This document shows, in pieces, positions 46,730-60,000 of a stretch of 64,000 nt of DNA. The DNA is from Thelephora terrestris. Taxonomy: Eukaryota; Basidiomycota; Agaricomycetes; Thelephorales; Thelephoraceae. The position numbers and the translations under genes are program-made. Position 1 is the stretch's first letter. The number at the start of each line of letters is the position of its first letter. The notes under the pieces were generated by a model. The model had not been told where the DNA came from. It worked only from the letters and a program-made list of their open reading frames with translations, and did not search any database. The DNA lies in assembly GCA_015956445.1 (NCBI GenBank), contig WIUZ02000003.1, positions 2,108,001 through 2,172,000 on the forward strand. The letters are read 5' to 3'.

Positions 46730-47365
46730 ACTCACTAAAGTTTGCCGCCGTAAATCCGAATTGAGTCAGGCTTTGCAGACCAACGTCCGACCTGCGAGGG
46801 AATGCGGTCGCGAAACCAAAAATAGGTTGCAGCGAATGAGTGAACGAATACCACCAAACCAGTTCTTGATACGTTCGTCGTGGAACTTGAACGTAGGAGC
46901 AATAGAAGTTTTCCCACTCCCCCTGCACAGATTATGGCGATGCTCAGTTTAAACGGCAAACTATCAGTGACCGTCGAGCAGGGTCAACTAAACATACATT
47001 CAAGATTTTGAGGATCCTTATGAGACCCTGCCTCCGCTTGGCGATCGCATCCTGACCGCCCTTCTTGTGGAAGAGCCAGGAGGCCATACCCCAATTACTA
47101 CGGTTTCTGATGGCTTTCCGCCGAATCGCAGTCACATTTCAACCATTGGGAACTTCGAAAGTGGAACATTTGGCGTCCGTGTCCTTGACTCGACCACGAC
47201 CCACGTATTCAACGATTCGATTTCCTTTAGCATCGCCGGACTGAGCTCAGGAGGGCCCTTCCCTTCCAATCCCCGGTTCAAGGGCCCTGAACACAGTAGC
47301 TCAAGAGAGCCCAGGATCAACGTAATCCGGCTCGCCGGTCCCGGTCTTAGATACCCGCGCAAACG
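46730..47365 (-). pseudogene. Decayed NLR gene (relic 2)
   Basis: The pieces run in the right order on the minus strand: LNRGLEGKGPPELSPAMLKEI (about 47200-47290), ASWLFHKKGGQDAIAKRRQG (about 47010-47080), then a P-loop remnant near 46900 (CAGG in one frame, GSGKTSIAP in another) followed by HDERIKNWFGG. The P-loop is split by a frameshift and the sequence after about 46830 loses similarity. The blocks are those of the neighbouring NLR at 42.6-46.3 kb, so this is a tandem paralog that has decayed. No TPR region is found. Confidence 0.65.
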
Positions 47366-47399
47366 TGAGATTGAGGTTTGTCACTGGAGTAGGGAAGGA

Positions 47400-48773
47400 T
47401 GAGATCAAACCCTGATTGCAGTCGGGAGTTTGCCGGTCGAGTCAACGGCAACTTGAGCTTGCATAGTACCACAGGCGTCCTCAGCGCGATTTGGATCTTG
47501 GATCCCTGTATCCATCGTCAAAGGTGTCATGCGGTGAGGATAAGTGCAAACCTTATACGGATACGATGACCGTTTGGGAATGGTGCGCCTCGTTGCATGC
47601 AGCAGTTTAGTTCATCGCCAACGTTGTCCGGCTCGCGCATTGCTGGGATGTAGCCACACATAAGAGGCTACCAAACCGTTGGGCGCAGTTCCTGTGTTTC
47701 CTAGATCATAGAAAGGTTGCACGGCAAAGATCGGTCGTCCAGCACGGCGGTGGCAGTTTGCGTAAGTTCCAAGAAGAGGAGGAATCCAGCGAGCAGCGAG
47801 CTCAAAAATAACTCACTGCACACCCGTTAATGGCGGAGGCGAATATCACCTCGAAAGCTATTCCCAACTCATCCTTTGGAATCACCCGCCTCGAAAAAAG
47901 TCGAAAACGGTCGTGATCGCGATATGGGGTTACAGCGCGTGAGACACGCCGAGTCGGACTTGCCCGAGGATTGAGACCTTGAGAGAGGACCAGGTGATCA
48001 TCCATCCTCCCCCAAAGGCCAAGACGTTAGAAGAATCTCGATTGAAGCTACGAGATCGGACAAGCCAGTTACGGGGTGTGTTGATTAGCGCAGAGAGACA
48101 TTGGTGATATTGAGGCGAGCACGAGGAGAGCGGAGAACCCTGACCCACGCCGCCAGACGTTCATCAAATAACAGGACACAGGGCTCAACGTTGCTCCAGC
48201 GCACTGGCCCGTGGTGGTGTAGAGGTTGGGCTCTTCAAAGTTCTTCGAGTGCCGAACGTCGAGCGAATTGGACGAAACAACTGAAGAAAGATCGGAAAAC
48301 CCCGTCTGCTGTGGCTACAATGTTTGTCAGCCCTGGCACTCACTGTCGAACGTCGAACCCCTACTACTCGTTTAGGCAAATTCCCCGATTCGGAAGTGTT
48401 ATTCCCTTTTACCGCTCGTCCCAGCCTCAAGTATTCGCGGAAGAAGGGTCCCAACCATCGTGAAGGAGCCCCGGCAGCGTACCACCAAAATGCACAACAA
48501 AATCCATCTCTCGGCATCATATAAGTAACAGTCCAATCGTAAACACATCAGTCCATATACATCAACGAAACCAAAGAACCTCCGCAAAGACGTGAAACTA
48601 CTCGAAACCTCATCAAACTCCACGTCCAAAAAGTCTCGACTGAGAACCAGACATAAACGAACATCGGGTCCACCACACTTATCCCGCTCACCTGGAACCA
48701 AAACCCTGGGAAACAGGTACGAAATGAAAAGGGTGAAAAAGGCGGGCGTGCACGAGAAAGGATGAGACTTGAC
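47400..48773. other. Intergenic stretch, no gene seen
   Basis: Open frames on both strands are short and overlap. The right end adjoins the apyrase stop and should include its 3' UTR. No repeat was noticed. Confidence 0.4.
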
Positions 48774-51293
48774 CTAGTCCCCGTCCAAAGGTAAATGCAA
48801 CACGCTGTTTGATCTCGAAACGGCCTGCCTCGGAACCAAAGTTGACAGATTCATCTGACTCGAGTTCAGCGACCTCGTAGAATAGAACGACCCTATGGAC
48901 GTGCCAGCCCCCGCTTCGTCGAACCCGCTCAGTCGTGGAGAAGAAGGGGTCAGCTGGTGAGCTGTGCCTGTGCTTAAACTTGTGTTCAGAGTTAAGGAGG
49001 ATCCGGTGAGGGAGTTCGCAGGGTTGCCGCTGGGAATCGAGGAGGATGCAGAGAAGGAGGCGGAGAGCGGAGCAGGTAGCGGGAAAGAGGGCGACCGGCT
49101 TGGGCTTGGCCTCGACGAGCTTTGGGTCAACCCCCACGAATAGCTTCTCGTGAGCGAGGTATTGATCGCAGAAGGTTTTGAGGGGCGCGAAGGAGACGAA
49201 GATCCGGGCTTTGAACCGACGGGGAACCGCTGTAGTGGTTTGAAATTCGAACCTGACCTCGAGCTCGATAAGGACGAACGGGGCGACGAGCGCGGGGACG
49301 CGAAGACGTCGCCGTTGGCGTGACCCTCTTCCATAGCGTAGCTCTCCGACACGAACTTCCTCCCGGGGGTATATGTGCCATTCCTATGTCTTCCTCTGGA
49401 GGCGTACCTCGTAATCCGCTTGCACGTTGCCCGTAAGGAGAACCTCAATCTCCACGTTATCATCCCCAATCCACAGAGCATAAAGATGTAGAAGACGAAT
49501 CCGACAAAAGAGAATCCCAAGGACTTTCTTGTGAGCGAGGTGGGCAGGTGATCTGCTAGTTTGTCTTCGATGGTATCAAAGTCCCAGAAAGGCGGACTGA
49601 ATGCAAAGGGCGAGTCCATCCAGTGTGGCCGTGACCAACCATCCAGAGGGTCGGTTATAGGTTTCGTTGTCGAAGATAGCGGTGGGACCTCCTTCGAAGC
49701 TTCGAGCACCATCTTCCCCAACGTCCAGCTGAACGCGATATCTCCTACAGTGTTCACGCTCTGGAACGCCGGACGTCCCAACCCCTTCTCCTGCGCTTGG
49801 GCTGAAACCGCTGGCCCTCCTTCCGTCACTACCGGGTTTCCTGTGGGATCTATGATCCGCGGCATCCCTAGACCCGAGTGTAAGACGTTGACGACCCATG
49901 CAGCTTTGAAACACTGCATCTGCAGGCGAGGTATCTCGACGTTATCTCCCCACTTTCCAACACCAACGATCCTACCATCTTTCTCAACCTCTCCATCGCC
50001 ACCTAACCGTTCCTTTCCGCCTTCCAACTGAGAATTCCTGTGCTGCTCGAGAATATCGTCCCAGCCCCGTTGGCAAAACTCCACCGCGGCCCTCTCGTAT
50101 TGTACAAAATCGTACGCTCCACCGAGCCCGAAGACGTGTTCAGCAGAGTACCAATATTCTGACACACCGATGAAGTGGGAAACCGAAAAGTCGATCGGCG
50201 GGACGTGCACGCCGTTGAAAAGACAAGGAGGAGCAGAACAAGGGGCATCTTTATTGAGAAGCGAAGAGGTCTTCTCTAGACATTGTTCGAAGGAACCAGT
50301 TCCGACGAGGGTATGAGGTTGTTTAGAATGTTGAGAGGCAGAAGGAGGTTGAAGAGGCTGTCCGACTAGTTTGAGGTCCTTTGGGAGACACGGATCGAAG
50401 ATGACATCCGAAGAGGTATCAGGGTTCGTTAAGCGATCAGATTCGAAAGCGTTTACAGCCTGCGCGACGTATCGTTCCCGGGCCTGGTTCGTTCCATACC
50501 CCAGCCAAGTCGTGACGAACACTTTGTGAACGATCTCCTCCCCACCAAGTAACCTCAACCTGACCTCGATCAGGCTGTTTTCTGGATTTTCCCGCTCGGC
50601 TAAACTTGGCTCGAAAGCGATCTGGGTTGAGGCTCCTCCCATATCGAGAAACCCGTACGTAGTTCGGTCTTGTGAATGGCCAGTGAATCCATCCATGAGA
50701 TAGTTGACAGAAAGCCACCCAAAAAGCCCCTCTTCCTCCCCAGTGATTATCCGAATGCTCGACCCGCACGGACCCGCAGAGGAAGGCCCGTCAATTCGAA
50801 AGTTGGATTGTGTTCTGAAAAAGTGACAAGTTTCCTCCAAGATCTCGACCTGTTGCTCTTGGGTGAGTAGCCGCATGCCAGCGGTGGCCAATAGAAAAAC
50901 CGGCGTCTCAGCTTCGACCGAAGGCGGAAGGTGTGTCCTGGCGTAGTCAACGAACGGTTGTAGATACTCGGACACGCCCTTGGGGTTTTCCGCAAATGAG
51001 GAAAGACCTGTTCGCAAAAACAAGCTTAAACGTTAAGATAACAGTACCTGGAGGAGTTCCGAGAGTGAGAGTGCCGCACCAGGTTCAGCTTTGTAAATCC
51101 AGTCATCCGGATTCTGCGTCCCCTTCTCCACCTTTGGCAAACGACCATACGACTCCTCTCCTTCCAATTGTCGTACGACGGTAGCTTCTTTCCAGCTATA
51201 GATTTGCAGCCTCGAGCCGGATGAACCAGCGTCAATGACTATCCCAAATCGTCGCGCGTAGAGCCATGATTCCGTAGAGGTCGGAGGGGGCAT
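48774..51293 (-). CDS. YND1: GDA1/CD39 nucleoside phosphatase (Ynd1-like apyrase)
   Basis: Two exons, 51080-51293 and 48774-51007, joined by a 72-nt intron, give 815 residues. In yeast, Ynd1 hydrolyses nucleoside di- and triphosphates in the Golgi lumen, removing the GDP or UDP left by glycosyltransferases. The apyrase conserved regions appear in order: DAGSSGSRLQIYSW (residues ~21-34), ATAGMRLL, ITGEEEGLFGWLSVNYL and GFLDMGGASTQIAF. A membrane segment (GFVFYIFMLCGLGMITW) near residue 580 is followed by a long Ser-rich, basic tail of about 215 residues, presumably cytosolic. The intron is placed at KAEPG|LSSFAENP because only that join keeps the family sequence in frame. ATG 51293 lies 20 codons before the first apyrase motif; no classical signal peptide precedes it. 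Confidence 0.9.
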
Positions 51294-53802
51294 GTACAGT
51301 CTTCTCGTTCAGCGTTCGTGGCAAGTGAATGCGGTAATGGGTGAAAAGATCCAGCTTTGAGGGAGGAGGGTGGGAAGGGGGGTATCGCCTGGATATGGAT
51401 GATAGGCTGAGTGAGCAAAAGGACTTGGCAGCCGTGATGGTGATGATCGAGTTGCGACTCGTTCCATGCGCCCGCTCGCTGCGCCTCCACTCAGAACTCG
51501 TCGAGCGAGCGTACCACAACCTCAAGTCAACGTCCAGGAGCATCTGTCTGCGTCCTTTCCTCTAAAATCTAATCTGACGCCACGTTTACACGCGTGTCAT
51601 CCTGCGCGCACAGCAACGGCTGTCCAAATGGAAGGCATTGGCCACATTTCGGCCGCTGGGTCTGGACTCCTTAGCTCATACCCCCAAAAACGAAACTTAC
51701 CAATCACAACGAAGGGATAGGGTTTTGACCGCTCTTGCCGCAACTTTCATCTAAACAACCGAATCTACGCATTTAAATCGGAACGCCCTCTTATCTTTGC
51801 TTTCATTACGTCTGAACCCACGCCCCTGCGTTGCTTCTGCCATCCCCGAGGGCATTCAAAGTCGGCCTTATTCGTTCTACGCATGTCATGCGGGCAATTT
51901 GTAGGAGCGGAGAGAGAGGTTCTCGACTACGGACGCCGCAACTAGCCTTCCATCAAGCTTGATGGTTCTCGACCCTGTTCAGTCTACCCTGAGCTCACCT
52001 GACGAAGACAAATGAGCCAAACTTTGGTTTCGTTCTCGACTTCCTTGGGAATGGATACAAATACCTCCCGAACCCCTTCCCAACCCTACGGACAAACACG
52101 ATGAGAGTCCAGACTGCGGAACGGTGAGCATCAACGCCACGAGAATTCCTAATACCTCTCGGAGCGCTCGATTCACATGGACCGACGCTAACCTTTTGGC
52201 AGGGTCCCACACAAACTGATTTCCCAAGTCTCGACCTTCCCAATCTCGAATCCCCTCCTGAGAAAAATTTCTTTGACTTCAAATACCGCGGCACCTACCA
52301 TACTCAGACTTTACCGCGACCAGGTGATACCATTCTCACCTTCATCTTACCCCCGTTTCATCTTTCATCTAATACCAGATTGCATTGGTACGGCGGGTGC
52401 CCCGATCAATACGGCTGGACACCCCATCGTCATTCTCTACGTCATCCCTGCGACAAGATTCAACCCTCAATACATTCGTTACGCGACCACGAGTGAAGCC
52501 TGCATCAGGATCGTGTGGGCCCTCCTTCAAATTCACACAGAATTAGAGACGCGACCCAGCCCAGAACTTGATCTCAATCCAATAAGCATCGTCATGACGT
52601 CTTCATCCGTCCGTTCGGTATGAGGCGATGCAACATCCATTGGTTCAACGCATTCACGGACGAGACCCGCCCGCTCCCTTCGAGAGGACACGAACCGGTC
52701 TCAACTTGGGGGTTCGAAACCGCTCAAGCATGCCCTGTAAATTTCATATTCTTTCCACCGTCCGATGTGACCCGCCAGCCTCGTCATGCGCCGCACAGAA
52801 GGGGCAGTAATCTGCAACAACCCGTAGACCTTTCAATCAGAAACGAACGAGCGAGTGGGTGGTCGAACACAAATCAAAAAAACGCCTTCCCCCGCATCCT
52901 ACTGGGGATACTGACCACAGCTCCAAGCGACTCACGCCGCCTTCCTAATCTCGTCACCGTCGATCCCGGGGTTTGATGGGGGTCAAAAAAAATGAAGATC
53001 CAGGAACCCGTGGGTGGGGAAGGTCACAAGGGCGGCGGAACCAATGTCGCTCGTCTAACGAGTATGTACACATTATGCCAATCTTTGTCATTCCATGCCT
53101 CTTCTGACATTGCGCTAATCCCCAAGGGGCACATCGTTATATACATGGGGAGAGTGTGTGGGACGTGTGGATAGAAAATGGTGGAGGGTGAAAAAATCAC
53201 AAGGTAGGCGTGCAAGTCGTAAGTATACGTTTGTATACAAATACAGTGGCCCCTGAATACACTTTCGACCCATACAAAACCCAAAACAGAGATGAGAAAC
53301 GGCTAGGTGGACTACGGGGATGGGGGTGGCAAGGGGGAGTTTCAACCGCTGCGAGTGATATATGGAAGGACGGGAGGATAAAAGCAGAGAAACTGGGGAG
53401 AAGGGGGAGAAGGCAAGGTAGGGGATGAAAGGGGGGCTCGAAAATGCAAAAAAAAAAAAAACGGTACAAACTTGACAACTGATTATACGTACACACAAAA
53501 GGAGGGGGTAAATAAGCAGCAAGAAACGGAGGAGAGCATGCATAAGGGGGGCGGGGGTAACAATAACGGAGGGTTCGGCGGATATGAGGACTGCGGCGAT
53601 AACAAGCTGGAATAGGGGAATCGCAGAGACGGGGGCATATTGCAAGTGGAGGAGGAGAGCAATTGGAAGACGAGTCTGAAACCAGTGGGTGAAGATGTCG
53701 CACGAGGTGGTCGTCGGAGGGTTCGTGTGAGGGAAATCCAGGAGGGGGGGACGTCGCATGAGCGAGAGGTAGACGAGATCATGAGAACGAAGAGCGTCAG
53801 CT
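51294..53802. other. Intergenic stretch, no gene seen
   Basis: About 2.5 kb. The left part should hold the apyrase promoter, and the right part the 3' UTR of the Skn7-like gene. A poly(A) run (53448-53461) and G/A-rich, C/T-poor sequence from 53300 to 53780 make long antisense frames (for example 53115-53855) that are composition artefacts. I see no conserved gene. Confidence 0.4.
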
Positions 53803-56800
53803 TCACTCCACAACTTCAAACCGACCCCTCTTGTTCCTGTCGTCGACAGGATCAATCACCTCTCCTAAGCTCCTCTTTCCCATGATGCTCACGCCACTCA
53901 TCCCGATAACGCTACCAGACACTCCGCCGGCAGTAATTTCCGCGAAGCTCTCGCCGCCCACCATTCTTTGGAGGATATGGTTATATTGCTCGTCCGTAAG
54001 TCCCATTCCGGCGAACGGGTTGATCTTTCCGTCGTCATCAATCGACATACCAAGGCCCTGGGAAAGGTCCGCAGAGGCCCCTTGTGTCTGTACATGGATG
54101 GTCATCGCGTTCTCGAACGAAGGATCCGACATCGGGGGGATCCCTATTGACCGTGGGACCTTGCTGTTCAGTTGTTGCTGCTGAATCGCCTTCAAGTGCA
54201 TCAAGTGTTTCTGTTCGCCGAAAACGCAATCACCGATCAGTGGGGTCCTCGTGACGAAAGAAAAAAAGGGCAGACGTACGTCAAGCATGTCGAACAGGCC
54301 TTCTTTTGTGAACGGCTTCGGCAAAATATCGTTCATTCCTGTGTCAAGCGGGTCAATACGCCGCTTCGCATGAATCGGAATTAGCCAGACGCTCACCAGA
54401 CGCGTAATAGTTCATGATCTCCGCTGGCTTTGAGTTACTCGTCATCGAGATAATTGGTGTCATATGATCGAACTGCCTGATCATCGAAGTCGCCGATACA
54501 CCGTCCAGCTTTGGCATTACGATGTCCTGAGAGAGCAGACAGGTCAGGTCCACATCAGAAAGAAATCGCGAGAGGAGATCGCCGTACCATGAGGACCAAG
54601 TCGTACTTCTCCAAGTTCATCTTGTTCACAGCGCCGACTCCATCCACAGCAACGTCGATCGTGCACCCGAAGATCTGCAAAAACTTGCTCGAAAGTTTCC
54701 TGCTGACCGCATCGTCCTCGACCAACAATACCCTGGGGGGAACTGACCACCCAGGGACGTAAGTTGACCTCCTGACCCTCAGCTTCTGACGCTCCGGTTG
54801 TGGGACGTTCTGAACGGTCCCCTCACTCGACTGGCCGATACCACCATCAGCGGTTCTCGGGGTCGGCAAAACGACGGCGTCGTCAGCTACTGAGTCGGGG
54901 TCATAAGTCCAGTTGCCGTTCTCGTCATCCATAGCAGAGCGAGGCATAAGGTGACCCAAGGTGAACACTTGCAGCCCTTCGTGGCTCAGATCGGTGGTGG
55001 CAAAGGGTTCATGTGTGAGATTCGTAACAGATCCATTATCGGGACCGAGCACGAAAGCGTCAGCGGGACCGAACGCTGCCGAGGGACCTGGAAGGGGTAG
55101 CCTCATCTGCGCATCAGGTCGTGTCCGCTGCAATTCGCCAATCCGTGCGAGGGCATCTTGTCTGCTCAGAGGTCTTGGTGGTGCCTCGGTGGCTCCAGAT
55201 TGAGCTGGGTTAGTGCCGTTTGTGGGCTCATTATCCCCGCTCATCAACCCAGCGGTGGCTGCCATCAACCTCTGAACCGCAGAGCTTGGTCTTAGCAGCG
55301 CTTCCGGTGGTTGTAATGTTTGCCGTGACTGTTGGGTTTGTTGGGGAACACCGCCAGCGGTGTTAGTTGATCCGGTGGAACCGGAAGCTGCTGACGTCGA
55401 CGTGACACCGGTCACACCACTGAGACTGGCGTTCGCAGGATTGATCGAAGCTGGCCCTGTGGCATTGGAAGTCGTCCCACCGAGTTCGAATGACATGCCA
55501 GCCAACTCGGCACGCCGCGCGATCTCGTTCATCTGCATGAGCGAGGCGCGGGCGACGTCAGCCTCGGTAAATCCCCCTATCATCCGTTGGGCCTCTTGAG
55601 CGGGAACAAACGGGTTAGATTCCGAATCTGCCGAAGTCGATTCACCGAACGACTGATCGCTGTTTGTTCCGTTCCTGGCCACAACGAGCGCTTCCGCCTT
55701 GAGCTTTCCGTTCTCGATGTTGAGGAAGTATTGGATGAGGTTCTGCATTACACCGTCTTGTTGGGCCATGTTTCGTTGGAAGTTTACGAGTTCGCTCAGA
55801 ACGTTCTGATAGTTGCCTTCCACAGATCGAAGCCGGGTGGCCATTTCATCGTGACTTCGGGTAAGGTGATCGACTTGACCCTGAAGGGATTCAAGTGTGC
55901 GGGCGTATTCGACTGGAGGGTTGGCGGGGGCTGGAGGAGCAGGGGAGCTGACGTTGCGTGTTGAGTTCTTGCGAGCTGCGGGAACCTTGCGTTTGATGTT
56001 CTCCAAAGCGTCACGTCTGTCGGCGTGAAAATCGGGATGACGGAATGTCCAGCTCTGTGGAACAGGTGAGCAAACGCAGTACGTACAGCGAAACAAAAGG
56101 ACCGTGGGAAAGGGTAATTTCAGACAGAGATCAAAGAGCGGAGATCGAAAACCGGTGAGGAAGGAAGATGGGGAGAAACGGGAAGGGAGGAGTGTGTGAT
56201 GGGTCAGGTGAGGTAAATTTAATAAATGGAGAAAATTGCCATTCAGCAACCGAGGGTGAGTGGCAACAGACGAGAAACGTGGGTCACGGAAGCCAGTCGC
56301 GTAAGAAGGAACGGGTGAACGGAAGGAAGAGAAAGAGAGGGTGAACCATGCGGGGTGAATCACTTACATGTTCGCCAAACTGATTGTCGTCGGTGTTCTT
56401 GACCTTGTGAAAATCGTACTTGTTCAGTTGCCGGACAAAAGAGGCAAAATTCGAGTGTTTGAACATCCGAGGCAGTATCGATTTTGTGAATTCGTTCATG
56501 TCCTTGACGACAAAGCAGTCACCTCCGGGACCCCACGAGACTACATGCTGGAAATTGGGATCTTCGAGCATTCTAAAGAATTCGTCAGTATGTGCCACTG
56601 GAACTGACGAGATTAGAGCGCACTTGTAGAGCTTCTTCACGAAATCAGACGTAGAAGACATGGTATCCTCTGCTGGGTCATGTCTCGACGACCCAGATTG
56701 GGAAGCACCTGGTTCCGAGGACTCCCTGTGGCAAAGTGAGTGAGACTCCTGCTTCACGGGCGGTGGTTGTCGTTGGACGATGTCGTCTCTCGGGATGGGT

Positions 56801-57039
56801 TGATTCTGCCATGGTAGTTGTGAGGATTGGTGGGAGGAGGATACGGGGGAAGAGTGGTGTGGATAGGGGGCGTATCTGGGGCTGGCTTGGGGGAGAGAGT
56901 TTATCGGGGGGAGGGTGATGGACCGATTGCCGTAGGATGAGCCAGGGAGGAGTTGTGAGGGAGGAGGGAGTTGAGAGGAGGGGAACCGTTGGTGCCGCTG
57001 GTGAGAAGGTTGTTGGACGTATTGGCCAGACTGATCCAT
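53803..57039 (-). CDS. SKN7: Skn7/Prr1-type HSF-response regulator transcription factor
   Basis: Skn7 proteins receive phosphate from a histidine-kinase phosphorelay and control oxidative-stress and cell-wall genes. The gene has about six exons and a product of roughly 890 residues. After a Pro/Gln/Ser-rich start comes an HSF-type DNA-binding domain (DFVKKLYK spliced to MLEDPNFQHVVSW, then FKHSNFASFVRQLNKYDFHKV, the recognition helix). A coiled coil follows (ARTLESLQGQVDHLTRSHDE onward), then a low-complexity region and the receiver domain with all key residues: LLVEDD, the phospho-acceptor Asp in DIVMPKLDG, MTSN and LPKPF. The C-terminal ~130 residues contain GMGLTDEQYNHIL. The receiver is assembled from four exons. 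One intron, 56055-56367, is 313 nt, far longer than others here. ATG 57039 starts the open frame. Confidence 0.92.
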
Positions 57040-60000
57040 TGTCGACCGGTGGCCTGGGGCGGATTTTGCTGGAATTATCTAGGAATTTCTAGGTAGTAGT
57101 CGTGAAGGGCGTGCAAGGTCGGAGTTGTTGAGCTGAGCGGAAGGGATCTTTATGCTGACCGTAGCGGTGAGCGTAAAATAGTCCGGATCGTGTGAAAAAC
57201 GAAAGCCGGAAATATTTGATCTCATCAGCCTTTCTTCCAACCCCGCTCATCTCGTACTTTTACAAACTTTGCTCTTCATTTGTTTTACCAAAAAATCTAC
57301 GTCTGATCGGTCTGCGGTTCACCCAATTGGAACCAAACCGAACCTCTCTTCTACACACCCCCCCACCCGGCTTCCCCCATCCCAACCCACACGCTCAACC
57401 CGAGCTGCAAGGACGCACCTAGACCATCCCTTCCCTTCGGTCTCAATTGTGGAAGATCTCCTAAAGATGTAGACTGCTCGTTTCCGAGCTGCTCTCCCAT
57501 CGATGACGTCCTACCATCCACCGATTCGGGGAGGATTCTCCAAAGATAACCGTTGATATTCTCATTTATCAGTTCAGGAGGGGCGGCAAGCGGGGATTGA
57601 AACCAGGATCAACCCAGCCAATGCAAGATTTAGTGCGAAAAGTAAAACGTCGTGCCCTGTGCGTTGCGTGCTGTTGCATGCCGTGGCCAATCGCCTTTTT
57701 CCTCTCACCTAGCACGCCTTCACATGAGACGCCAGCCTTTCGGCACTCACCCTCTCAAACGCTGTAAAGGGAGTATCAGAACCTTACGCCTTGTTGATAG
57801 TAAATCGAATGTGCCCATGCCATATCCATACCCCCATCGATGATTTTGATCTGCTGGCCGATACTAGATAATATCACGCAGTCCTGTTTTCATCAGCGAC
57901 CACGTTGGTGCAAACCAGAGACCACGATGCATCATGTCATCAAACATTCGCACACAATTCAGTCCAACACAGGAACAAATGAATCACCTGAGGCCTCGTA
58001 CGTTGATCCGGTGAAAGGGAGGTCCCAGAGGGGCACCGGAAAGGTCCTCGGGGGCGTACTGTTAGCGAGAGACCTGGTACGTCATAGTTCATCGCGGAAG
58101 AGAGAAAAAAGTCAACGGATGGCGATCCACCGCTTACCCCAGCTACGCAATTTCTGACGCTTTTCTGGGGAAGGCGTTCATTACCGTCGGAGGGACAGTC
58201 CAAAAGCGGGAAAACGCGAGTGACACCAGCATCCGAGAACTGGGCGACATTGTCCACATGACAAGTGCAGTAAGCAGCAAAGCCGTAATACGAGACAGCT
58301 GGCACACCTTCTTTGGATCCCACCTCGCGTCACGGGCGCGATAACGAATATGATGGCCAGAAGAGAACTAGCAACCAACCAGGGAAGTTCCGGCCCTCAG
58401 GAAGCCAATCAAATACCTTACTGTTAGGCGTCAACGACCTCAAACCGACGAACCACGAGTCGTGAGAGCGTGTAGGGTCAACAGAGCGCCAGATTCAGTG
58501 GTTTGAAATCCTGGGAGACGACACAGGAGAGGAAGAGGTCGTCCTGGGAAGACGAAGGGTTGCACTCTGTTTGCCACTGTTTGGCAAAGGCCTTTGAGGA
58601 GCACCCCCAGACTTCCAGGCCTCCAGAAAGCATTACATCATCGTCCCCACGCTCACAGTTCCTCCAAAAAACCCTGGTCTCACCACCGGTCAAAGGGAAA
58701 CGGCGACCAGCGGTCTCTCATCACGAACTCTAAGGTAAATTAACGGAACCTCTAGCGGATGGACTTGCGCTCAGTTGATGACCTTAGGCTCCATTACGTT
58801 TCTTGAGTCAACTTCGCCAGCGCCAATAGCGCATCCGCGGTCAGCTTTCGCACTAAACCAATGGCGATGGCACAACCAGAGGACGGCGATGCTGAGCAAG
58901 CACGGACCATCTCCGGCCGATTAACGCTTTGGATAACTATTATCCTCTTCTCAGACACCCAATCTCTACACGCTGCTCGTTTTCCTACGTGGTCGTGGGT
59001 ATACAGGGGCAACTATTCTGCCTCATTTAACCCAGGCTACCTCCAGGTCGGCTCGCGATGTGCACTCGGGATTTCCCAACCCTTTCAATCTGACATCTCT
59101 GCTTGTTGACAGTGAGCATTCCATTAGAGTGGTCGGCGCGTCAACGTCATAACCCTCTGCCGCAGGCTTCTTCACGATCGACCGGAAGCAGAACAACGAC
59201 GAGCGACGCAAGGTGTGCGCAAAATTCTTGGATCTACAAGGATCCTCGCATATAAATCCATCTCCGCTTGCGGAGGGTCGAGGGCCAGGCGAGGCCCCCC
59301 CTCTAATTCAATCTACTGATCGTACTGATTGTGTTTGCCTCTCGCTCGGTTGTTTTCACACAGGATAATCCTTTCGTCATCTACAAGGAACATCTACTGA
59401 GCATGCAATCGTCGGTCGCCTTCTCCCGAAATCACTCTTGCTGGGTTCCGTGCCACAACGGGTCGAAAGGGGTTGGAACTTTAACACGCTTTGGGTGTCT
59501 TCTCTACGCCTGCATTTCATCCTCGTGTCCCTCATAAATGATCCTCTCAGTACCTGGAAGACAAGGAATTTAGTCAACCCTCATATCACTTCCGCACACG
59601 CGTTCCTTTTCCCAAAAGTCACGAATGTTCTCAGGTATGTGACCAAACCGCGCTGATACACGTACACATCACCCGGCGAACAGATATCCCCCGGTTCAGT
59701 TCACCAACATTCGAGGATACCGTAAGGTAGTGGAAGCGGAAAATAGAACCAAGTTCCGAACCTCCTTCCGCACTCCGAGTTCTCACCCTCCGATGCCTCT
59801 CCACCCGTACGTACAACCTCCCTTCTTTGATCTCCACCCGCGCCTTTGACCATCAGCCTCGTGACAACCCCCTCCTGTACCTCCAATCTTCTGCGGCCCT
59901 TGGTCTGTTATCTCTTTGTGTTGCTTGGAGCAACTGAGCACGACTCCGAATCCACCCTCGTTCATTTTTTTGGGTTCGCTGATGCGCTGGAATGACTTTA

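Noticed and set aside
53115-53855. 246-residue hydrophobic minus-strand frame downstream of the Skn7-like gene
   Set aside because: It lies in strand-biased G/A-rich sequence that lacks stops by composition; no conserved motif, and it overlaps the end of the real gene.
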